A DNA stretch of 7,262 nucleotides. Source: an uncultured delta proteobacterium. GTDB lineage: Bacteria; Myxococcota_A; Polyangia; Polyangiales; Polyangiaceae. Positions 1-6,662 of this stretch are shown piece by piece. The translations under genes and the position numbers were made by a program. The DNA lies in NCBI GenBank assembly GCA_903893335.1, contig CAITLX010000347.1, positions 1 to 7,262 on the forward strand, in the 5' to 3' direction. The notes beneath the pieces are model-generated. The model saw nothing but the letters and a program-made list of their open reading frames with translations. It was not told where the DNA came from and ran no database searches. Each line of letters starts with the position of its first letter. Position 1 is the stretch's first letter.

Positions 1-2136
1 CACCGCGCACGCGCTCGCGGGGCAGGCCGCCGCCGCGGGCGTGGAGGCTCCCTCGCCGACGAAGCGCACCGTCGCGAGGCCGCGCGCCTCGGCGCCCGCG
101 GCCGGGTGCAGCAGGTCGCGCAGCAGCGCCTCGTCGGTCGGGAACCACGACGCGCAGGGCGTGAAGAAGGCGCGCGGGCGGCGTCGGGCGGTCTCGACCG
201 TCACGAGGTCGCGCGCCGGAGAGGTCGCGACGGGGCGCAGGCCGGAGCCCTCGGCGGCGGCGGCCGGGAGCACCGCCCAGCCGACGTCGAAGAGCGCGAA
301 GAGCTGCGCGAGCGACACGTCGCCGTCGATCGCGCGCGAGAGGCGATCCATGTGCGCGCTGCGCGCAGCCGCGTAGCCGGGGAAGGTGGCGACGCCCCAG
401 GGCGCGGGGGAGTTGCCGTGCCCGGTGGCGTGCAGCGCCTGCGCGACGTCGCCGGCGTCCTCGGCGTCGACCTCGGGCATCAGCTCGCGCGGTCGCAGCA
501 CGCGCGAGGTGAGCCCCTTGGGCTCGGCGGCGCGGGCGATCGGCTCGGCCAGCATGGCCGGCGGGCTCAGGAAGGGGGCGCGCGCGCTCAGGGGCTGAAG
601 CTGCCAGACGCGGAACACGAGATCGCCGAGCGCCACGACGGCGAGCACCGCGACGCCCGCGCCGCGCAGCCGATCGCGCCGCGTGAGCAGCAGCGCGGCG
701 CAGGTGAGCGCCGCCACCACGAGCGCCGCGAGGCCCGTCGCGGTCACGTCGGCGACGACGAGCGCGGCGTCGGCGTGGCTACCGGCCGCGCGCAGCGTGG
801 CCGCGAGCGCGTCGGTGTGCGCGCGCTCGCGGGTGGCGAGCGCGACGAGCGCCGCCCCGAGCGCGAGCGTCCAGCCCGCTGCCACCGACACGAGCCGCCG
901 GCTCGCCCCCGCCGCGTGCAGCCGCGTGAAACCGACGCCCGCGAGCGAGGCGCCGAGCACGAGCGCGCCGGCCAGGTACTTCGCGGGGTAGCGCAGCACG
1001 TGCTCGGGGAGGAAGACCGCCCGGTAGACGGCGTAGACGGGGGTGTAGCGGCCGAGCGCGACGACGACGAACGCGAGCGCGACCAGCGCGAGCGCGCGGC
1101 CATGCGCGCGCCGCTCGCGGACGCCCACGAGCGCGAGCAGCACGGCGGGGGCGCCGACGTACACGCTGAGCGCCCAGCTCGCGCCGACGCCCGTGCCGCC
1201 GCCGGCGTTGGCCAGCACCGGAGCGGCGTTGCGCAGCGTGTTCGCGGGGTCGCCGAGCACCGCGGGCCAGAGCGCCTCGAGCAGCGACCAGGGGTGCAGC
1301 GACCAGGCGTCCGCGCGACCGACGAGCGCCCCCGCGGCGCGATCGCTGTCGCCGAGCAGCGAGACGGCCGGCAGCAGGGCGGCCGCCGCGAGCACGACCG
1401 CGCCGGCGCCGGCGAGCGCGAGGTCGAGCACGCCGCGCGCGCGTCGTCCGTCGCCGAGCGAGACGACCGCGAGGGCGATCCAGCCCGCGAGGATGGCCCC
1501 CGTCGGGTCGCCCGAGGCGAGGCAGAGCGCGAGCACGGCGGCGGTGACGACGCCCGCGCGCACGCGCGCCCGCGGGGCGTCGGCGTGCGCGAGGCGATCG
1601 GCGGCCCAGCCCGTCCACGGCACCCAGGCGAGCGACACGACGGTGATGTGGTTGACGAGCACCGACGCGACGTAGCCGCCGAGCATCAGGCTCGCGCCCG
1701 CCACCGCCGCCCCCGAGCGCGACGCGCCCCAGCGGCGCGAGAGCAGCGCGCACCCGAGGCCGGCCAGCCAGACGTGCGCGACGAGGAACGCATCGCTGCC
1801 GAGCCCGACCGGCAGCAGCGCCATCGGCCACGCAAGCGGGTAGAGCAGCCCGTGGTTGGGGTTGGCCGCGTAGGGGACGCCGAGCGCGACCTCGCTCCAC
1901 CACTGCGGCAGGTGTCCGGCCGCGAGCGAGCGCGCGAGGTGCGCGCGCGCGGGCAGGCCGTAGCTCAGGTGGTCGCGCAAGAGGAACGTCTCGCCGAGCC
2001 ACAGGCAGCGCGCGTACGCGAGCGACACCAGCGCGGCGAGCGCGGCGCCGATGGGGGCGACGTCGTGCAGCAGCGCCGCAGCGGCGCCCGCGGGGCCCCC
2101 ACGCGCAGGCGGTGTCGTCGAGGCCGGGTTGGGCAT
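1..2136 (-). CDS. YfhO-family polytopic membrane protein (GT-C-like), C-terminus beyond the window
   Basis: Read on the minus strand, the frame is open from ATG 2136 to base 1: 712 codons and no stop, so the C-terminus is cut by the window edge. The start is set by an in-frame TAG at 2157-2155 (the stop of the upstream gene) and by a GGAGA Shine-Dalgarno 6 nt before the ATG. About 12-13 hydrophobic segments lie between residues 28 and 509. Family-typical motifs: a luminal R-D (54-55) followed by L-P-x-W (76-79) and A-N-P-N (91-94); S-G-D-P (208-211); G-R-Y-T-P (362-366); L-R-Y-P-A-K-Y (381-387). After residue 510 comes a soluble domain with F-P-G-Y (585-588) and R-P-R-A-F-F (653-658), also usual in YfhO proteins. 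Firmicute YfhO is linked to teichoic-acid glycosylation. The substrate here is unknown; a role in glycosylating an envelope polymer or lipid-linked sugar is inference. Family members often exceed 800 aa, so perhaps 100 residues are missing. It is the second gene of a leftward operon. Confidence 0.85.
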   Translation of the reverse strand, partial: MPNPASTTPPARGGPAGAAAALLHDVAPIGAALAALVSLAYARCLWLGETFLLRDHLSYGLPARAHLARSLAAGHLPQWWSEVALGVPYAANPNHGLLYPLAWPMALLPVGLGSDAFLVAHVWLAGLGCALLSRRWGASRSGAAVAGASLMLGGYVASVLVNHITVVSLAWVPWTGWAADRLAHADAPRARVRAGVVTAAVLALCLASGDPTGAILAGWIALAVVSLGDGRRARGVLDLALAGAGAVVLAAAALLPAVSLLGDSDRAAGALVGRADAWSLHPWSLLEALWPAVLGDPANTLRNAAPVLANAGGGTGVGASWALSVYVGAPAVLLALVGVRERRAHGRALALVALAFVVVALGRYTPVYAVYRAVFLPEHVLRYPAKYLAGALVLGASLAGVGFTRLHAAGASRRLVSVAAGWTLALGAALVALATRERAHTDALAATLRAAGSHADAALVVADVTATGLAALVVAALTCAALLLTRRDRLRGAGVAVLAVVALGDLVFRVWQLQPLSARAPFLSPPAMLAEPIARAAEPKGLTSRVLRPRELMPEVDAEDAGDVAQALHATGHGNSPAPWGVATFPGYAAARSAHMDRLSRAIDGDVSLAQLFALFDVGWAVLPAAAAEGSGLRPVATSPARDLVTVETARRRPRAFFTPCASWFPTDEALLRDLLHPAAGAEARGLATVRFVGEGASTPAAAACPASACAV

Positions 2137-2142
2137 CCGGGG

Positions 2143-2147
2143 TCTCC
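2143..2147 (-). promoter_or_regulatory. Ribosome binding site of the YfhO-like gene
   Basis: On the minus strand GGAGA lies 6 nt before ATG 2136, inside the 18-nt gap after the preceding gene's stop. It fixes the start of the downstream gene and supports co-translation from one leftward transcript. Confidence 0.65.
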
Positions 2148-2154
2148 GCGATCC

Positions 2155-3945
2155 CTACCCGCGATCGGGCAGGTTGGACAGGTGCCGGCGCGCGCGACGC
2201 GCGCGGGCGCGGATCGCCAGCGCGAGCGCGAGCAGCAGGCTCGCGGCGCTCAGCGCCTCGCCGGCGCGCTGCACCCGCGTCGTCTCGAGCCGAGCCTCCA
2301 CCACGTGGGCCCCCGCGCCGACCGGGGCGCAGATCACGCCCGATCCGGGGCACGCGCGGGCTGCGACCCTGCGCCCGTCGACCTCGACCCGCCAGCCGGG
2401 GAACCAGAAGACGGGGATGGCCAGCGCCCCCGCGTGCGGCGCGCGCACCTCGAGGCGCATCTGCCGCCGCGCGCCCCAGGGGGGAAGCTGCGCCTCGGGC
2501 AGCGGCACGCCGTCGAGCAGCGCCGTCTCGCGCCCGAGCATGTCGTCGAGCGCGGCGCCGTCGGTGGTCGCGGTCGGGCGGTACTCGTCCGAGCACGCGG
2601 TCGTGACGTACTTCTCGGTGACCGACGAGCGCAGCGTCGCGTCGGACGCCTCGAGCAGGCGGCGCGGGGCCGCGAGCGGCGCGGTGCTCGCGGCGAGCGC
2701 GAGCGCGACGGTCGGCGCGACGAGCCTGCGGAGCGCGGGCCGCCGCGCCAAGTGCGCGTCGAGGGCGTCGAAGAGCGGCGCAGCGGCGACCGCGCCGGCG
2801 GCGGCGAGCAGCAGCGACGCGGGCAGGAAGAGCAGCCAGGGGAAGTGCACGACCTGCAGCGGTGCGAGCGCGGACCAGACGGGCGCCGACCAGGTCGTGG
2901 TGAGGAAGACGAGCGCGACCCCGCCGCCGACGAACCCGAGCGCCGCGGCGCGACGGGCGGGGAAGCGCACCGCGACGACGAGCGCGGCGAGCGTCGCGAG
3001 CGCCTGCGCGCGCCCGTAGGGGAAGGGCATGCCGTCGTCGGGCCCCTCGACCGACGCGCCCCACCGCGGCGTCTCGTCGAGCAACTGTGCGGGGTACACG
3101 AAGTGGTGGGCGTAGTGGTAGTAGCCCTGAAAGATGCGGTGCAGCTGCACGTCGTGGCGGCCCGCCGCGAGCGGCAGCCAGAAGAGGGCCGACAGGCCGA
3201 GCGCGAGCGCGAGCGCGCCGCCGACGCGCACGAGGGCCGCGCGGCGCTCCTCGCGCGGCGACGCGAGGGCGAAGCCTAGGCCAACGGCGGCCACCGCCGG
3301 GAGCGTGATGGCCGCCGTGAGGTTGTGGCAGAGCACGATCGCCGCGCACGCAGCGGCTCCGGCGAGCGTCGAGGCGCGCGCCCGTCCGCGCGCCGCGCGC
3401 ACGAGGGTGACGAGCGCGAGCGGCGCGAGCGCGCCGGCGACGACCTCGGGGTAGTTCGCGCGCACGAAGAGATCGACCAGCAGGTAGGGCGCGAAGCCGA
3501 ACAGCGCCCACGCGACGAAGCCCCCGGCGCGGCCTCCCAGCTCGTGGCCGAGCGCCCAGGCTCCGGCCGCCTGCACGAGCAGCGCCGCGACGAGCACGAC
3601 GTTGCACGCGGTCGCGGCGTCGAGCCCCCAGAGGTTCAGCGCGGCGGCCGGCGCGTAGCTCAGCCAGCCGTAGTAGACGAAGAGCGGCGAGCCGAGCCCC
3701 GCGGAGAGCTCGGGCAGCCAGCGAGGCACGAGCGCGCCGGCGCGCCACCCGTCGGCCAGCAGCAGCGTGCGCACGAGGTGAAACTCGTAGCGGTGCCCCT
3801 CGGGCCAGGCGTGCCCGAAGAAGCTGCGCGCGAACCAGAGCGTCGCGCCGAGCGCGAGCAGCGCGCAGGCGGCGTCGAGGGCGAGCCGACGGCGCCGCGC
3901 GCCGGCCTCGGGCGTGGGCGGATCGGAGGGGGCAGGAGGGGCCAT
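2155..3945 (-). CDS. Polytopic membrane protein, PTPS-related (PF10131-type) family with YfhO-like C-terminal domain
   Basis: This is a 596-aa protein. The ATG at 3945 is chosen because the N-terminus is then a short Pro/Arg-rich cytoplasmic tail (1-21) followed at once by the first membrane helix (about 22-42). An upstream in-frame ATG at 4059 would add 38 non-hydrophobic residues and invade the divergent promoter region; no good Shine-Dalgarno is visible at either start. About 12 hydrophobic segments follow. The first large loop has Y-E-F-H (53-56) and R-W-L-P-E-L (75-80), then G-L-G-S-P-L-F-V-Y-Y (83-92). This is the typical opening of the '6-pyruvoyl-tetrahydropterin synthase-related' membrane family; the acidic residue in that loop would be the GT-C-type catalytic candidate. 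C-H-N-L-T (206-210) is also family-like. Residues about 432-560 form an extracytoplasmic domain containing F-P-G-W-R-V-E-V-D-G (515-524), as at the end of YfhO proteins, before a last helix (about 563-579) and an Arg-rich tail. Despite the family name it is not a pterin enzyme. Substrate unknown; an envelope glycosyltransferase role is inferred. It is the first gene of the leftward operon, 18 nt before the YfhO-like gene. Confidence 0.85.
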   Translation of the reverse strand: MAPPAPSDPPTPEAGARRRRLALDAACALLALGATLWFARSFFGHAWPEGHRYEFHLVRTLLLADGWRAGALVPRWLPELSAGLGSPLFVYYGWLSYAPAAALNLWGLDAATACNVVLVAALLVQAAGAWALGHELGGRAGGFVAWALFGFAPYLLVDLFVRANYPEVVAGALAPLALVTLVRAARGRARASTLAGAAACAAIVLCHNLTAAITLPAVAAVGLGFALASPREERRAALVRVGGALALALGLSALFWLPLAAGRHDVQLHRIFQGYYHYAHHFVYPAQLLDETPRWGASVEGPDDGMPFPYGRAQALATLAALVVAVRFPARRAAALGFVGGGVALVFLTTTWSAPVWSALAPLQVVHFPWLLFLPASLLLAAAGAVAAAPLFDALDAHLARRPALRRLVAPTVALALAASTAPLAAPRRLLEASDATLRSSVTEKYVTTACSDEYRPTATTDGAALDDMLGRETALLDGVPLPEAQLPPWGARRQMRLEVRAPHAGALAIPVFWFPGWRVEVDGRRVAARACPGSGVICAPVGAGAHVVEARLETTRVQRAGEALSAASLLLALALAIRARARRARRHLSNLPDRG

Positions 3946-4116
3946 GCGTCGAGGCTCGAGGGCGACGGCGCCGCGAGGCGCTCCACCGTAGAGGCAGCGC
4001 GGAGGCCGTTCAACGGTCGCGTGGCCCCCTCGCCGGCCCAGGCGCGCCGCCGGCCGCACCTAGCCTGCCCGTGGCCGTTGCGGTAGACGAGGCAATCGCT
4101 CGACGGAGGTCCGGAC
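3946..4116. promoter_or_regulatory. Divergent intergenic region between the membrane-protein operon and the pspA operon
   Basis: These 171 nt separate two divergent start codons, so both promoters are expected here. I cannot point to a convincing -35/-10 pair, and a sigma-54 site (GG-N10-GC), the usual promoter type for enterobacterial psp, was looked for just upstream of pspA without success. Two elements repeat: GGCCGTT at 4004-4010 and again at 4073-4079, each followed within 3 nt by CGGT. The first copy overlaps a short palindrome, CCGTT-C-AACGG (4006-4016). These could be operator half-sites, but in DNA this GC-rich they may be chance. Confidence 0.45.
4105..4110 (+). promoter_or_regulatory. 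Strong Shine-Dalgarno of the pspA-like gene
   Basis: GGAGGT sits 6 nt before ATG 4117, a near-perfect anti-16S match at optimal spacing. It fixes the start and suggests efficient translation of a protein that would be needed in polymer-forming amounts. Confidence 0.85.
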
Positions 4117-4827
4117 ATGGCTGAAGTGCAGTTCTGGGGTCGGCTCTCGAATCTTTGGAAGGGCTTCATCAGCCTCTGGCTCGAGGACGTCGAGAAGAAG
4201 CAGCCCGAAATCGCGTACCAGAACGCCGTCGCGTCGATGACGGAGAAGTACGTCCGGCTCAAGCACGCGACCGCGGCCATCATCCGCCGCCGCGACGAGC
4301 TTCAGCTGCGCCTCGAGGGGGAGCAGAAGGAGCTCGCGCAGGTCACCGGCGATCTGAACGCCGCGATGGACACCAACCAGGACGACCTGTCGGTGGTGCT
4401 CATCCAGAAGAAGAACGCCGTGCAGGCGGCGATCGCCGAGCTCGACGCCGCCCTCGCGCAGGCCAAGAAGGACGCCGACGAGGCGAAGGGCTCGCTGCTC
4501 TCGGTCAAGTCCGAGATCGAGCGGCTCAAGGCCGAGAAGGACCGCATGCTCGCGAAGATGGAGAGCGCGCAGGCGCGCCTCAAGATCCAGGAGCAGATCG
4601 AGGGCCTCTCGGTCGACGCCGAGGTCAAGGCGCTCGAGACGGTGCGCACGCACATCAACACCGTGGTCGCCGAGGCGAGCCTCGGTCACGAGCTGGCCGA
4701 GAGCGACCTCGACACGCGCCTGCGCGCGCTGCGCCAGCAGAGCGGCACGACGACCGCCCGCTCGGAGCTCGACGCGATGAAGGCGGCGCGCGCCGCGCAG
4801 GCAGCGCAAGTCAAGAAGAGCATGTGA
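4117..4827 (+). CDS. pspA: PspA/IM30 (Vipp1) family protein, bacterial ESCRT-III homologue
   Basis: This is a 236-aa protein, close to the roughly 222 aa of E. coli PspA. Family members are peripheral inner-membrane proteins that polymerise into rings or rods and protect or remodel stressed membranes; PspA and Vipp1 belong to the ESCRT-III superfamily. Seen here: an N-terminal amphipathic helix (about 4-24) with Trp at 7, 14 and 21; then a long Glu/Lys/Ala-rich alpha-helical coiled coil (about 30-165) including K-Y-V-R-L-K and R-R-R-D-E-L; then a C-terminal helix around 195-208. There is no signal peptide or transmembrane helix. The E-D-P turn usual after the first helix appears as K-K-Q-P-E (27-31). 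The C-terminal helix matches the eukaryotic MIM1 consensus at 195-206. It is the first gene of a rightward operon; its stop overlaps the GTG start of the AAA ATPase gene, indicating translational coupling. No pspF, pspB or pspC gene is present nearby, so control differs from the enterobacterial system. Family assignment is firm; paralogue identity (PspA versus Vipp1) is not. Confidence 0.9.
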   Translation: MAEVQFWGRLSNLWKGFISLWLEDVEKKQPEIAYQNAVASMTEKYVRLKHATAAIIRRRDELQLRLEGEQKELAQVTGDLNAAMDTNQDDLSVVLIQKKNAVQAAIAELDAALAQAKKDADEAKGSLLSVKSEIERLKAEKDRMLAKMESAQARLKIQEQIEGLSVDAEVKALETVRTHINTVVAEASLGHELAESDLDTRLRALRQQSGTTTARSELDAMKAARAAQAAQVKKSM

Positions 4828-6647
4828 GCGGCGTGGCGACGCCCAAGCAGCTCCCCGAGTGGGCGGACCGGGTTCGCCGCAAGTACCTGCGGGGCGAGTC
4901 GGCGCTGTTTCTGCTGCACGACAACGTGTTCGACGCCGTCGTGCACGAGGGCAAGCTCTGGCCGCTGGTGGACTACCTCGCCGGGCCGCTGCTCGACGAC
5001 AACAAGCGCAACATCCTCGTCTACGACCCGTCGAGCCGCGTGCGCGTCGTGAAGAAGGCGCCCGACGCCGTGGGCTTCGAGGCCCTGGTGGGCAAGCGCT
5101 CGCCCGCCGACGTGCTGCCCGCGCTCGAGGAGATCCTGCTGACCAACACCTCGACGGCGCTCATCGTGCCGTACGCCGAGTCGGTCGCGCCGCCGGGCGA
5201 GATGCAGTTCCTCTCCGAGCAGGACCGCGTCGCCATCGCGACGCTGCACCGCTGGTCGCTCGACGCGCGGCTCGCCGCGCGCGACGTCGTCGTGTTCCTC
5301 GTCGCCGGTCAGCTCGCCTCCGTGCACCCCATGCTGGTGTCCAACCCGCGCGTGGCCACGGTGCACCTCGGGCTGCCCGACGAGGAGGAGCGCCGCGAGG
5401 TGTGCCGCCTCGCCGACCCCTCGCTCGCGCCGGGCGAGGTCGCCGAGCTCGCGCGCCACACCGCGGGGCTGAAGGCCGTGCAGATCCACGGCGTGCTCTC
5501 GCCCGACGTCTCCCCCTCGGTGCCCGACGACCGCCGCGCCGCGCTCATCCGCGAGCTGCTCGGCGCCTCGCCCGACGCCGCCGCGCGCGCCACCAAGCTC
5601 GCCGGGCTCACGCGCGAGATGAGCGAGGCCGAGATCCGCCACCTCATCGACCCGGGAGCGCCCGCGGGCGCCGAGAAGGCCGACGCGCACCGCGAGATCC
5701 TGCGGCTGGTGCACACGCGCAAGCGCGAGATCATCGAGACCGAGTGCTTCGGGCTCATCGAGTTCATGGACGCGAAGCACGACTTCTCGGCCGTCGGCGG
5801 CATGACCGAGATCAAGGCCGAGCTCGTGCGCGTCGCCGAGGCCATCCGCGCCGGCGACGTGTCGCGCGTGCCGATGGGGCTGCTCTTCGTCGGCCCGATG
5901 GGCACGGGCAAGACGTTCATCGCGAACGCGTTCGCGAAGGAGTCGCAGATCACCGCGGTGAAGCTGAAGAACTTCCGCTCGAAGTGGGTCGGCTCGACCG
6001 AGGCCAACCTCGAGAAGGTGCTCGGCATCGTGCGCGCGCTCGGGCCCATCCTGCTCGTCATCGACGAGGGGGAGCGCTCGTTCGGCGACGACGGCGGCTC
6101 GGACGGCGGCACCTCGTCGCGCGTCATCGCGCGCATCAAGGAGTTCATGAGCGACCCGGACAACCGCGGTCGCGTCGTGTTCGTCCTCATGACCAACCGC
6201 CCCGACAAGCTCGACGCCGACATCAAGCGCGCCGGCCGCCTCGACCGCAAGATCCCCTTCTTCTACGCGACGACCGCCGAGGAGATCGAGGGCATCCTCG
6301 TCGCGCAGCTTCGCCGCCACGGCGTCGCGACCACCGTCGAGCTGCCGCGCGATCGCGAGTCGGTCTCCGCGCCGCTCGTCGGGTTCTCCAACGCCGACCT
6401 CGAGGCGATCGTGCTCGTGGCCAACGACCTCGCGCACCGCGCGGGGGGGCCCGTGACGGCCGAGACGTTCGCGTCGGCCATCCGCGACTACCTGCCGTCG
6501 CGCGACGAGAGCATGCTCCGCTACATGGAGCTGCTCGCCGTGTTCGAGGCGAGCTCGCGCGGCATGCTGCCGGCGAAGTACCGCGACATGACCAACGAGC
6601 AGCTCGATCTCGAGCTGCGCCGCGCCCGCATCGCCGTCGGGGCTTGA
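4824..6647 (+). CDS. AAA ATPase with Ycf46-like architecture (degenerate N-terminal ATPase domain plus active C-terminal AAA)
   Basis: This is a 607-aa cytoplasmic protein. The start is GTG 4824, whose GTGA overlaps the pspA stop; a second in-frame GTG at 4833 would give a protein 3 residues shorter. Residues about 25-225 resemble a degenerate ATPase domain: a T-A-L-I-V-P-Y-A-E strand (111-119), a V-V-V-F-L-V-A strand (155-161) and L-P-D-E-E-E-R (184-190), with no Walker A. A helical linker leads to L-I-E-F-M-D (311-316) and V-G-G-M (324-327). The C-terminal AAA module has Walker A G-P-M-G-T-G-K-T (357-364), pore loop W-V-G (388-390), Walker B L-L-V-I-D-E (410-415), sensor-1 Asn 458 in T-N-R-P-D, arginine-finger candidates R469 and R472 in R-A-G-R-L-D-R, and G-F-S-N-A-D-L before the lid helices. 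ATP hydrolysis is therefore expected. Walker B continues G-E (416-417) where classical members have I-D. The layout resembles Ycf46, usually nearer 500 aa and of poorly known function. Its position suggests PspA as substrate or partner (inference). A general AAA chaperone is the alternative. Confidence 0.88.
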   Translation: MSGVATPKQLPEWADRVRRKYLRGESALFLLHDNVFDAVVHEGKLWPLVDYLAGPLLDDNKRNILVYDPSSRVRVVKKAPDAVGFEALVGKRSPADVLPALEEILLTNTSTALIVPYAESVAPPGEMQFLSEQDRVAIATLHRWSLDARLAARDVVVFLVAGQLASVHPMLVSNPRVATVHLGLPDEEERREVCRLADPSLAPGEVAELARHTAGLKAVQIHGVLSPDVSPSVPDDRRAALIRELLGASPDAAARATKLAGLTREMSEAEIRHLIDPGAPAGAEKADAHREILRLVHTRKREIIETECFGLIEFMDAKHDFSAVGGMTEIKAELVRVAEAIRAGDVSRVPMGLLFVGPMGTGKTFIANAFAKESQITAVKLKNFRSKWVGSTEANLEKVLGIVRALGPILLVIDEGERSFGDDGGSDGGTSSRVIARIKEFMSDPDNRGRVVFVLMTNRPDKLDADIKRAGRLDRKIPFFYATTAEEIEGILVAQLRRHGVATTVELPRDRESVSAPLVGFSNADLEAIVLVANDLAHRAGGPVTAETFASAIRDYLPSRDESMLRYMELLAVFEASSRGMLPAKYRDMTNEQLDLELRRARIAVGA

Positions 6648-6650
6648 TCG

Positions 6651-6656
6651 AGGAGG
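6651..6656 (+). promoter_or_regulatory. Shine-Dalgarno of the TerB-like gene
   Basis: AGGAGG lies 4 nt after the TGA of the ATPase gene and 6 nt before ATG 6663. The spacing favours ATG 6663 over the in-frame ATG 6669, which would sit 12 nt away. Confidence 0.8.
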
Positions 6657-6662
6657 ACCGAG

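Noticed and set aside
106..3279. Very long plus-strand open frame over the membrane-protein genes
   Set aside because: The translation is an Arg/Gly/Ala/Glu-rich string with no domain or membrane pattern. It is the antisense shadow of two well-recognised minus-strand membrane proteins in GC-rich DNA, where stop codons are rare.
779..3748. Long minus-strand open frame of about 989 codons
   Set aside because: It lies in the wrong frame of the same strand as the two real membrane proteins, is extremely Arg/Ala-rich and spans their junction. The correct frames give membrane helices and family motifs.
4050..4104. Sigma-54 promoter for pspA
   Set aside because: Looked for because enterobacterial psp uses sigma-54, but no GG-N10-GC element with the usual TTGC context could be aligned here.
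4155..4823. N-terminal extension of the ATPase frame back to an ATG inside pspA
   Set aside because: The extension is out of frame with the clear PspA coding sequence and gives a low-complexity Arg/Gly-rich peptide. The GTG at 4824, overlapping the pspA stop, is the sensible start.
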